A DNA stretch of 64,000 bases, from NCBI GenBank assembly GCA_963792125.1, contig CAWBVA010000006.1, positions 1 to 64,000 on the forward strand. Direction: 5' to 3'. Positions 1 through 7,616 of this stretch are shown piece after piece. The stretch is from Methanocella_A sp963792125. GTDB lineage: Archaea > Halobacteriota > Methanocellia > Methanocellales > Methanocellaceae. The translations under genes and the position numbers were made by a program. Positions within the stretch are counted from its first letter, which is position 1. Every line of letters starts with the position of its first letter. The notes under the pieces are model-generated. The model was not told the DNA's origin and searched no databases. It worked only from the letters and a program-made list of their open reading frames with translations.

Positions 1-346
1 ATGTCCCCGCCCGGGCATGGCGGCGATCGGAGTCAAGTCAGTCGAGCGCTTGATATGCATATGCCTGATAAAACAGGGATTGAACATTATATTCCGCCCT
101 TTTATTCTGAACGGTGAATTTTTTTGCAATGGTAAATTTTATAAAAACCGGCTAGCAGTAACAGGAAAAAATATTTATATCGCCAATAAATAAACATATA
201 ATCCAGGGGATTGGAGTGCTGTCTTATACATTCTTTGAGATAGCTTGAGCTATAGAACTAAAGCGCCTGAAGCCGTTGCGTTAAGCAGGTAAGTAAAGCT
301 GCCCTCATGGACAAATAATTAGGGGTATGGATGAAAGAGACATATT
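1..346. other. Intergenic, no gene seen
   Basis: I find no convincing coding frame or structured RNA here. The first 60 bases are GC-rich and the rest is AT-rich. The stretch may include the 3' side of a gene lying outside the window. Confidence 0.4.
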
Positions 347-547
347 GTGCCACATGTTACAAGCGTGTGTACGGGGGAACTACATAAAGAACAGGGCCAC
401 ATCGTCTTTACCATGAGCAACGGCGAACAAGTAAATGTCGACAGGGTATTCAGCCATGGCAACAAATATTTACTGGAGTTTATCTGTTGCGGTGACCATA
501 AAAAGATAGCGAGGAACCCGGTGACGGGCACGGCTGTATCCGTTTAA
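347..547 (+). CDS. Small hypothetical protein, 66 aa
   Basis: A GTG start is preceded by the purine-rich GAAAGAGA, and an in-frame stop lies just upstream at 332. The product is short, soluble-looking and mixed alpha/beta, with a CCGDHKK segment near the C-terminus. No family is recognised. It stands alone, facing the DUF2284 gene convergently. It could be real, because its codon use resembles the neighbours, but length alone does not prove it. Confidence 0.35.
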   Translation: MPHVTSVCTGELHKEQGHIVFTMSNGEQVNVDRVFSHGNKYLLEFICCGDHKKIARNPVTGTAVSV

Positions 548-586
548 TTTTTCCTGAGAAAATCAAAGAAGCCCGGAATGGCCGGG

Positions 587-1097
587 TCATTCGATAAGGA
601 CCAGCCCGAAGCGGTTCATCGTGCAGGAATAGTCCTTCAGCACTTCGATGGTATAGCCATTGTTCCTTGCCGTGGTGAACACGTCTATGCCACAGCTTTC
701 CATCGACGGCCGCGCCTTCATCGGGTGCCGGCAAACCTCCATCGAGCATTCGCCGCACAGGTTACAGGGCCCCGCGCCCAGCGCAAATGCCTTGAAGTGC
801 CCCGCAAGGAAGACGTCCCGCTCGAGCGTGACAACGACTTTGCTCAGGTCTTTCGTGCGCTGGAGTTGTCCGTACAATGCACAAGCAGCGCTTTTTCATA
901 ACTGTCGACTAACTCGCGGGTCTCATGATAATCGGGCGTGTTGGGAGGGCAGCAGAGGCCGCTGTTGTAGCCGTCGCAGCCGTACTTGCACTTCCAGCGG
1001 ACCCAGGGGCCGGTGACTATGGTGTCGGTTTTAATGATTTTGGCATCGTCGGCGCCGAGGGCGACGGCCTTCTTAACGAATATCTGTAGCTTTTCAT
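587..1097 (-). pseudogene. DUF2284 predicted metal-binding protein, frameshifted
   Basis: The C-terminal part (877 down to 587) reads as a DUF2284 protein: the cluster CNLCGEC, then CRHP, RPSMESCGIDVF and an FGLVLIE end. The N-terminal half continues in another frame from about 1095 to 880, with GADDAKIIKTDTIV, WVRWKCKYGC and LCCPPNTP. These cysteine groups are typical of the family, whose members are thought to bind a metal or Fe-S cluster. One shift falls near 878. The only ATG (1097) is again out of frame with the N-terminal segment, so a second shift is likely. The joined product would be about 170 aa, normal for the family. Either sequence error or true decay could explain it. Confidence 0.7.
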
Positions 1098-1248
1098 GCC
1101 GATCAGAATATAAAATGGAGTATTCGGGCTTATATCGTTCTATTGCGATGCAAACGAACGTTGTTCAGCCCGGGTAGTGCAGAACCCCCGGGAAATACGC
1201 GGGTAGGTATTACAAAGCCTAAAACAATTTTTATAAAGGGTCGTATTG

Positions 1249-2478
1249 ATGCCGGGCCTAACAAAATATTTGCGTGACCCCCTGTATCGTAACTCCTTAT
1301 TTCTAATGTTAAACACCGGGCTGGTTTCCCTTTTTAACTACGTGTTCTGGCTCCTTGCAGACAATGTTACTTCGTCCGGGCACATCGGGCTGGCAACCGC
1401 AGCCATAGCCGCAGCATCTATGATCGTCGCTATAGCAAGGCTTGGCATGGATTACAGCATCACGCGATTCTTTCCGCAATACAGAGACAAGGGCGGATTT
1501 TACAATGCTTTGATAGTGATCATGCTGCTGGTAACGATTTTTGTGATCGCAGGATTTTTCCTGGGGCTGCCATACATCTCACCAGCACTGTTATTTCTGA
1601 AAAACTGGCAATATGCTCTGCTATTCATCGTATTCGTTTTCCTGACATCCATTTGTAATATGCAGGGCACTGCCCTCGTGGCAATCAGAAGAGCGGATCT
1701 GGCGCTCCTGGAATACAGCATCCTGATCCTCAGGATACCTCTGCTTATCCTCATAGGATCGCTTGGCGTACTTGGTATTTTCCTTGCGCTGGATATCACC
1801 TATCTTATTATGATGGCCGCAGGCATTGTCATCATGTATAAGATGGGCATAGCGCGCGATTTACACATCGACATCGGCAAGGCCCGTAAAACCATCAAGT
1901 ACTCACTTGGCAACTATACATCCACGATCATAGCTACAGCGCCACTGACACTTATCCCGATCCTGATCGTAAACGTTACAGGAGCCAGCCAGCAGGCATA
2001 TTTTTATGTCGCCTTTTCTGTCGCCATATTTCTTTTCATGGTGCCGGACGCTATCGGGGCATCGATGTTCGTCGAAGGCTCGCACGAGCAGCCACTCAAG
2101 ATCACGGCATATAAATCGCTCAGGTTCGCCTTTATTATCCTGGCCCCGATGGTGCTGGCCATTGCGATTTTCGGCGATAATATATTGCTTCTGTTCAGCC
2201 CCGAATACTCGGCAGCAGCTTATGAGCTGCTTCTGCTGCTCGCAATATCCAGCCTGTTCTATGCGGTCATCGCGGTCTATATTACCGTGGTGCAAGTCCG
2301 GAAAAATATGGCGATGCTTAATTACATCAGGCTGGCCGTCACGGGTTTGACGCTCGGCCTGGGCTACGTCTTGCTGCTCAAGCTAGGCCTGATAGGTATA
2401 GGTTATGCATGGCTCCTGGCAAATGTAATCGTAGCAGTAATCGCAGGCTGGATGATGCTGTCGAAAAAGAAATGGTAA
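1249..2478 (+). CDS. Polysaccharide/lipid flippase (MATE-like, Wzx type)
   Basis: This protein of about 409 aa has roughly twelve hydrophobic segments spread evenly along its length, short basic loops and a lysine-rich C-terminus. This is the layout of oligosaccharide flippases of the MOP superfamily. Such proteins move lipid-linked sugars across the cytoplasmic membrane for surface glycan or S-layer glycosylation. I prefer the ATG at 1249 over the TTG three bases earlier; AAAGGG lies upstream. It stands alone with no glycosyltransferase next to it. The substrate cannot be told from sequence. Confidence 0.75.
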   Translation: MPGLTKYLRDPLYRNSLFLMLNTGLVSLFNYVFWLLADNVTSSGHIGLATAAIAAASMIVAIARLGMDYSITRFFPQYRDKGGFYNALIVIMLLVTIFVIAGFFLGLPYISPALLFLKNWQYALLFIVFVFLTSICNMQGTALVAIRRADLALLEYSILILRIPLLILIGSLGVLGIFLALDITYLIMMAAGIVIMYKMGIARDLHIDIGKARKTIKYSLGNYTSTIIATAPLTLIPILIVNVTGASQQAYFYVAFSVAIFLFMVPDAIGASMFVEGSHEQPLKITAYKSLRFAFIILAPMVLAIAIFGDNILLLFSPEYSAAAYELLLLLAISSLFYAVIAVYITVVQVRKNMAMLNYIRLAVTGLTLGLGYVLLLKLGLIGIGYAWLLANVIVAVIAGWMMLSKKKW

Positions 2479-2577
2479 TAGCAGGGCTCGCAATCTGCAG
2501 GATGCAACTTTAAAGATTATAGTGCTGGCTGGTATCAGCGGAAATATTTTTTTCCAAAAACCGAAGGGGGGATAGAA

Positions 2578-3261
2578 ATAATTTCTAAGAAAAAGTGCCC
2601 ACAGCCGGTAGGCTTTTTCACTGTAAAAGGAGATAAAGAAAAGAAAGTTAAATTTCCGGCAGCGTGTAAAACTTGGACGTGCCCAGAGTGCGGACCGAGA
2701 AAAAAGCGGAAATTCCTATACTGCCTAAACCAAGCCAGTAAAACAATGATAAAAGAAGGATACCGCTTCAGAGGACTAACTCTTACATTGGGACCAGAGG
2801 CAAAAAACAAAGACATCGGCAAATACTGGCACAGATTTCGCACATCGTTAAACAAATCTGGATATCGTTACGAATACCTTTGGGTAAAAGAGTTTCAGAA
2901 AAACGGAAAGCTGCACTTACATGCGCTCATAACATCGTTCATACCCTGGGGTGTGATAAGATATTATTGGAGATTGGCGACAGATGACACTTCGTATATT
3001 GTTTGGATCTCAAATGCACAAGTAAGACATACAGCCGCTTACATTTCAAAATATATTGCAAAAGACTTGACTACGGCACCCTTCCGTAAAGGTGAAAGGC
3101 GCTATGGCATGTCGAAAGGAATGAGGGAAGCTTGGCTTAAGACCAATTTGAATGATACAGCAAAAATAGATTACGAGTTTACATATAAACCGGACAATAG
3201 AAACATTCTGAAAAAAGAAATGGAGAGATTAAAATCGAGAAAATTAACAAGGGATAGCTAG
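2578..3261 (+). CDS. Rolling-circle replication initiator (HUH Rep)
   Basis: The C-terminal part carries the HUH metal-binding motif in GKLHLHALIT and a downstream AAYISKYIAKD segment, which fits the catalytic-tyrosine motif of rolling-circle Rep proteins. The frame is open well before the first ATG (2746). The extra N-terminus reads KKCPQPVGFF and TWTCPECGPRKKR, a CxxC-type zinc finger typical of plasmid and ssDNA-virus Reps, so the real protein starts earlier. No ATG, GTG or TTG exists between the upstream stop (2479) and 2746. The start is therefore either an unusual codon near 2572-2590, after a G-rich GGGGGG tract, or was lost. The gene is AT-rich compared with its surroundings, which points to acquisition from a plasmid or virus. 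Confidence 0.8.
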   Translation: MISKKKCPQPVGFFTVKGDKEKKVKFPAACKTWTCPECGPRKKRKFLYCLNQASKTMIKEGYRFRGLTLTLGPEAKNKDIGKYWHRFRTSLNKSGYRYEYLWVKEFQKNGKLHLHALITSFIPWGVIRYYWRLATDDTSYIVWISNAQVRHTAAYISKYIAKDLTTAPFRKGERRYGMSKGMREAWLKTNLNDTAKIDYEFTYKPDNRNILKKEMERLKSRKLTRDS

Positions 3262-3367
3262 GAAATATTTATTTTATTATACGGTATTATGTTATTAAAC
3301 ATTGTAAATCAAACTTTAAAAGGAAGAGATGACGCCAATATATCAATAATAAAGGGGCAATGTTCGC

Positions 3368-4006
3368 GTGAAATGGGTAAAACTGGCTTTAATGGTTGTA
3401 TTAATTGTTGTATCGATGACGATTTGTGGGTGTTCACAATCAACGACAACTCCTTCACCATCAGCATCAATTGGGCCTTCTCCTTCTCAAAACCCATCAA
3501 CGACACCCACGTATAGCAATTTGAATCTGTATAGGTTTGATGAAAATTTTAGTGTTATTGACGACAATGGTAATATTCTTTTCAACAGTGCTGATTTTTC
3601 TGAAGTCGAACATAATGCCACATATATGTTGTATAAAACAAAATATGGCTATTATTCTTATATTTATAAATATTCCAAAAATTCTTCATCGGGTGGTGGC
3701 GCTACGGGGTATGCGTTATCTCATTCTGATTACTTTTTAAATCCAGGTGAATACATTGCTATCGGTGTTAATTCAAATGATACCTTATTAAAATACGACA
3801 AATATAATAGACAATTCAACCCTGGTAAAGCGGGATATTGGACTATTATCAGTTATGATGATTTACCAAAATATATAACAGGTACTTCCATGGAAACTGT
3901 TGTAATCAGCAATAATAGTGGACCTGTTTCATTTACTTCGCAACTTGCAAATGTTATCAATGTTAACATAAAGATATCTAGTAAAACTGGTTTGATGATA
4001 AAATAA
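3368..4006 (+). CDS. Secreted lipoprotein of unknown function
   Basis: This 212-aa product starts at GTG. It has a lysine-containing n-region, a hydrophobic stretch (residues 5-18) and a lipobox-like ICGC ending at Cys22, then a Ser/Thr/Pro-rich spacer, so it is likely lipid-anchored outside the membrane. The rest is rich in Tyr, Asn and Ser and predicted to be beta-structured. No family is recognised. The gene is strongly AT-rich, like the Rep gene before it, and belongs to the same foreign island. Confidence 0.6.
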   Translation: MKWVKLALMVVLIVVSMTICGCSQSTTTPSPSASIGPSPSQNPSTTPTYSNLNLYRFDENFSVIDDNGNILFNSADFSEVEHNATYMLYKTKYGYYSYIYKYSKNSSSGGGATGYALSHSDYFLNPGEYIAIGVNSNDTLLKYDKYNRQFNPGKAGYWTIISYDDLPKYITGTSMETVVISNNSGPVSFTSQLANVINVNIKISSKTGLMIK

Positions 4007-4108
4007 ATTTCTAAAATGCTTAACCTAAATCGTAATTGTGACAATAAATCGCTTTGAACCTATTTGGTGTGGTGCGGGGGACGCAATTTGAAAAAAATAT
4101 TGTTATGG

Positions 4109-4130
4109 GCTTGAGATTTGAACCTCAAGC
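4109..4130 (-). repeat. Isolated tRNA T-arm remnant
   Basis: Read on the minus strand this is a perfect 6-bp stem, CTTGAG/CTCAAG, closing a loop that matches the T-loop core GTTCAAAT. No acceptor or anticodon part belongs to it. It sits seven bases from a second, longer tRNA remnant. It is probably a scar of integration at a tRNA T-arm. Confidence 0.5.
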
Positions 4131-4136
4131 ACTGAA

Positions 4137-4190
4137 GCCTCCGGCGAGATTTGAACTCGCGACCTGCTGATTACAAGTATCAAAGCGCTT
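4137..4190 (-). pseudogene. 3' half of a tRNA-Thr(TGT), remnant
   Basis: On the minus strand the sequence runs from an anticodon loop (CTTGTAA, anticodon TGT) through the 3' anticodon stem TCAGC, a T-arm with stem GCGAG/CTCGC, and acceptor strand CGGAGGC. The 5' half is missing. It matches the 3' half of the intact tRNA-Thr(CGT) at 4698-4771 closely. One T-stem pair is swapped in a compensatory way, so it came from a working tRNA gene. Breakpoints in the anticodon loop are a known crossover place for tRNA-targeting integrases, so this looks like an attachment-site duplicate. Confidence 0.6.
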
Positions 4191-4262
4191 ATATGGGTAT
4201 ATGTTGTTAATTTTGTAGATAATTGGTATGCAGCCTACTATGATTCCTGGGGATAGTGGTTT

Positions 4263-4487
4263 ATGTTTGGGACCCTAATTGATATTATTGGTACCATTAT
4301 ATTCGGTTCTGTTTTATTAGTAGTTGCTATTTATCTTCAATTGAGACGAAGACAACAACAACGAGCCGAATTGGAATCTCATGTGAAAGAACTTGAGTTA
4401 CAACAACGACGAGCCGAATTGGAATCTCATGTGAAAGAACTTGAGTTACGAGTTAGTAAGCTCGAAGAGTCTTTGAAAAAACAATAA
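4263..4487 (+). CDS. Small membrane protein with coiled coil
   Basis: This 74-aa product has one transmembrane segment (about residues 4-25), a basic RRRQQQR stop-transfer stretch, and a charged coiled coil with heptad-like Leu and Glu spacing to the end. The coiled coil contains an exact internal duplication of 16 residues. It lies between the tRNA-Thr remnant and the intact tRNA-Thr, inside the AT-rich island. Its function is unknown; the topology suggests a cytosolic coiled coil tethered to the membrane. Confidence 0.55.
   Translation: MFGTLIDIIGTIIFGSVLLVVAIYLQLRRRQQQRAELESHVKELELQQRRAELESHVKELELRVSKLEESLKKQ
4361..4449 (+). repeat. 48-bp tandem duplication in coiled-coil gene
   Basis: Two copies with a 48-bp period start at 4361 and 4409 and are almost identical over about 41 bases. 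Each encodes RAELESHVKELEL. The near-perfect identity means the duplication is recent. Confidence 0.85.
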
Positions 4488-4697
4488 GCGGGGCATGAGA
4501 CAACAGATGCTTGAGCGAATAATCTTGCAAAGCTGTGCGCACCCATAGCTTTATTTATCGTACTGAGGTAGGTATATAAGGAATCGTAGAGTCAGCATGT
4601 GATGCCAAATACGAATAAATTTGGCTTATCTTGTCAGCACTTGAAAATGAAGCCATATCAGTAAATAACATATATATTTGGTTTTAAAAAGTAAAAG

Positions 4698-4771
4698 AGC
4701 CGCCGGGGAGATTTGAACTCCCGATCTGCTGATTACGAATCAGCCGCTTTGCCGGGCTAAGCCACGGCGGC
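4698..4771 (-). tRNA. tRNA-Thr (CGT)
   Basis: Acceptor GCCGCCG pairs with CGGCGGC. The anticodon stem GCTGA/TCAGC closes the loop TTCGTAA, anticodon CGT. The T-arm is GGGAG TTCAAAT CTCCC. No CCA is encoded, and the discriminator is T in this reading. Its 3' end faces the AT-rich island, as expected for a target of tRNA-directed integration. Confidence 0.93.
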
Positions 4772-4958
4772 ATTCTGGCTCACGATTTTTTGAGCATACT
4801 GTAAATGTAAAAGCCGGTATTTAAAATTTGCGTCTACGCGTACCGAAACAGAAGCGATTATGCTACAGGTTAAGCGACTATACGGGAGCTAAAGGAGTAC
4901 AGGGAGCCCAGGGTGCTTGAGACGAAGGAGTCTGACGGAGTCAAAGGAGGTTGATTTT

Positions 4959-5051
4959 AAAAACGGAGTCTAAGGAGCTAAGGAGTTCCAGGGAGCCTTT
5001 TTTAAAAATCGTCCTCCCTAGAACTCCTTGGCTCCTTAGACCTCCGTTTTT
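4959..5051. repeat. Long intergenic hairpin (GGAGTCTAAGGAGC family)
   Basis: The arms at 4959-4995 and 5014-5051 pair over about 37 bp with one indel and two mismatches, around an 18-base loop containing TTTTTTAAAAA. Similar GGAG/CTCC words continue outward from about 4885 to 5085. It lies between tRNA-Thr and trm5. No coding frame is plausible. It could be a terminator-like or repeat-derived structure. Confidence 0.7.
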
Positions 5052-5237
5052 TAAAATCGTCTCTCCTTGACTCCTTCCTGCTCACCCTCGTATCTCGAAG
5101 ACACCTTAGTCTCCGTGCACTCCTGTAATCGTGGCCGAGCGTTTCATAACTGCATGGCAGGGAAATGGCTATGTGTTCGACTGCCTGTTTTAAAAAACCC
5201 GTCGCTCGCCGGTGAAATAAAACAAATTAAAAAAGTA

Positions 5238-5300
5238 ACTTGGCGCCCTTGGCTACCTGGCGCTCTTGGCGAGCGTGACCGGGGTCGCATAGCCCGGACA
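5238..5300. repeat. Intergenic repeat, TGGCGCCCTTGGC family
   Basis: It contains TTGGCGCCCTTGG, then GGCGCTCTTGGCGAGC, GTGACC and GTCGCATAGCC. The same words in the same order occur at 25488-25532 and 44214-44270, always between genes, so this is a dispersed repeat family. Confidence 0.6.
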
Positions 5301-5326
5301 GAGATTACCACAGTTATATAAAACGT

Positions 5327-6334
5327 CTAATCAAGCTCGCCCTTCTTACCTGTAACGCAGATATCCATCACAATATTGTACTCGTGCGGCGAATAGGAGC
5401 GCACAATCCGCTTATTCAATATCTCGATCAGGCACCCGCAATCGCTGGCTTTAGACCTCACCTTACCAACGATCCCCTCGAAGATCTCGGTCTCCGGCCG
5501 AATATCGTAATAATGAATGATCCCCCCGCTCCTCACCAGCTCGAACGCCTTATCCAGAAAATCAAACGCCGAGTGTGGCAGGTTCATTATCACACGATCC
5601 GCAGGCTGCGGCAGCTTCAAATCCCGTGCGTCCATGCAGGCCGCCTCGATGTTCTTGACATGATTCAGCCGGATATTCTTCTGCAAATACTCGTACGCAG
5701 CCGGATTCTTATCGACCGCCACCACATACATAGCCCGCTTCGCGACAGGTATGGCGAACGGCCCCACCCCCGCGAACATGTCCACGACAAACTCCAGATC
5801 AGTCACCTGGTCGACCACACGCTTACGCTCGGTAGACAATCGGGGGCTGAAGTAGACCTTCGCAAGGTCCATCTCGAAGACGAACCCGTGCTCCCTGTGC
5901 GTCGTAGTAGTACGGTTCTCCCCGCAGAGCACCTTGAACTCCCGCACCCGAAACTCTCCCACAACACCCGTGACAGGCACCAGCACTGTCTTCACATTGC
6001 TGTGCACGGCCATGATCGCCTCGCCGACCTTGCGGTCGTAGTCCTCTGTAGTGACCGCGATGTCACCGATGATCTCGTAGGACGGCGCAAAGCCGATCAG
6101 GTCTTCGACAGACTTCCGGCGCTCGCTCTCCTCGAACTCGCACTCCGAGACCTGACAGCCCGGCGCGACCTGGGAAAGGATACGGTCGTCCAGGCCGGGT
6201 ACGACTGGCAGGTAGAGACACGCCTCGTCCGAGCGTATCTTCAGGCCAGTGGCCATGAGCCCGGCCTCTACTAACGCCCGGCGGGTGGTCTCACCCTCGG
6301 CCCGCGGCACCACGACACAACGGTTCTTGATCAT
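5327..6334 (-). CDS. trm5: tRNA (guanine-N1-)-methyltransferase Trm5
   Basis: This 335-aa protein has the Trm5 architecture: an N-terminal ferredoxin-like/THUMP-like part, then a class I methyltransferase core. The SAM-binding motif VVDMFAGVGPFAIPVAKR is near residue 190. A DKNPAAYEYLQKNI segment follows, and the catalytic motif NLPHSAFDFL lies near residue 254. Trm5 methylates G37 next to the anticodon of several tRNAs, which prevents +1 frameshifting during translation. It is a single-gene unit; the ATG start is preceded by GAGCTTATG-type sequence with no strong Shine-Dalgarno. Confidence 0.92.
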   Translation of the reverse strand: MIKNRCVVVPRAEGETTRRALVEAGLMATGLKIRSDEACLYLPVVPGLDDRILSQVAPGCQVSECEFEESERRKSVEDLIGFAPSYEIIGDIAVTTEDYDRKVGEAIMAVHSNVKTVLVPVTGVVGEFRVREFKVLCGENRTTTTHREHGFVFEMDLAKVYFSPRLSTERKRVVDQVTDLEFVVDMFAGVGPFAIPVAKRAMYVVAVDKNPAAYEYLQKNIRLNHVKNIEAACMDARDLKLPQPADRVIMNLPHSAFDFLDKAFELVRSGGIIHYYDIRPETEIFEGIVGKVRSKASDCGCLIEILNKRIVRSYSPHEYNIVMDICVTGKKGELD

Positions 6335-6563
6335 AAGCTCATGCTAAAAGATGCACGGATGATTATTAATCTAACCGATGGACAAGCCGCAGTAGTCGGT
6401 GGACGACCGGTATCTTGCTCATGTAACAATTATGGAAAATAGATCATGTACCAGCTGATGCCGGTGCTGTGAAAGACAATGACAGGCATATAATTAGAAA
6501 ATAGTATAATATTACCGATGATTTGCAGAAACACCATGCATCAGCTTCAAAAAATGATAAATA

Positions 6564-7457
6564 TCATTTTGTATGGCTGCTATGCAGGTACAGCAGGTAG
6601 AAGTCCTTCAGATCAGCATAGGCCTTATCCATCTCGAGGTCGGCCAGCCTGATCTGCTGGTATCCTGCGTTGAATCCGCTGTCCGCATCCGCCTCACCGG
6701 AGATGCCTTCGAACGCTGTCCGGGCTGCGTCGGCGTACTGGCTGGCGGCATCGAGATGAGCATCGTAGTCGGCAAGCTTGCCCTCGAGCGCTGCGATATC
6801 GTTGCCGGCAGCCTTCAGGTCGGCGATCTTCCCGGCGACAATGGACGGGACACTTTTCGCTGTAGCGATGCGGCTGTCAAGCTGGTCACAGGCCATGATG
6901 CCTGCTTCCTTTTTCAAGTTGACCTTGAGCAGGTTAGTCTGCTGCTCAATCCCGGCGGCAAGTGCGTTGACAGCATCCAGGTTCTCCGCGGCCTGGATGT
7001 CGCTGTCCTGGTGGCGATACCAGGCGATGTTCTCGTCAGCAAGGGCGATGACGGCCGCTTTTTCGTCGGGGCTTATTTTGCTATGGGTGATTTGTTTTTT
7101 GTACAACTCAAGCTGGCGTATGACCATGTCGATCCTTAAGCTTGCCATCTTCTTTGCCAGCGTCAGCCGGACGTCGTTCACGGCTGATTTATTGGTCGCC
7201 TGTGCATTCAAAGTCAGGTTATGGAACGTGGCCACTGGCGGGGCATTGAGCTTACCAAGCTTCAGCTGCCCGTGAGGGACCTGGATTGCGGACGCGTTGT
7301 CCTTGTCCTTAAAAATCTGGGTGATGTTGCCGGGCGATAACTCGGTCGGCTGCGTCTTTGATGGCTGACCTGCCTGTGCCGTCGATATGACTGCCATAAA
7401 TAACGCGACGATGATTAGAATCGAAATGCCAGTTTTTACTCGGTTGTACATGGACAT
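6564..7457 (-). CDS. Secreted coiled-coil protein, unknown
   Basis: About 297 aa from the ATG at 7457 (a GGAG lies about 11 bases upstream; another ATG at 7475 is possible). A signal peptide with a hydrophobic core (ISILIIVALFMAVISTAQA) is followed by a mostly helical, Ala/Asp/Lys-rich region with long heptad-like stretches. No catalytic motif or known family is visible. It is divergent from the membrane-anchored winged-helix gene at 7617, with only about 160 bases between their starts, so the two may share control. Confidence 0.65.
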   Translation of the reverse strand: MSMYNRVKTGISILIIVALFMAVISTAQAGQPSKTQPTELSPGNITQIFKDKDNASAIQVPHGQLKLGKLNAPPVATFHNLTLNAQATNKSAVNDVRLTLAKKMASLRIDMVIRQLELYKKQITHSKISPDEKAAVIALADENIAWYRHQDSDIQAAENLDAVNALAAGIEQQTNLLKVNLKKEAGIMACDQLDSRIATAKSVPSIVAGKIADLKAAGNDIAALEGKLADYDAHLDAASQYADAARTAFEGISGEADADSGFNAGYQQIRLADLEMDKAYADLKDFYLLYLHSSHTK

Positions 7458-7616
7458 TATGACCAGGCTCCACATGCTATAGCTAACTGTAGCGTCGCCG
7501 AATATTTAATGATACTTTCCGGACTGTCGGCAGGACTTACAATAAAAAATTGAAAATTTGACTCTGCTGGCTTAATAAAACTTTATACGCACCAGATTCG
7601 CTTTAAAAAAGTATTT

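Noticed and set aside
4230..4275. Peptide MQPTMIPGDSG resembling the serine box of signal peptidase
   Set aside because: The frame has only about fifteen codons with a stop on either side; it is most likely chance or a tiny remnant.
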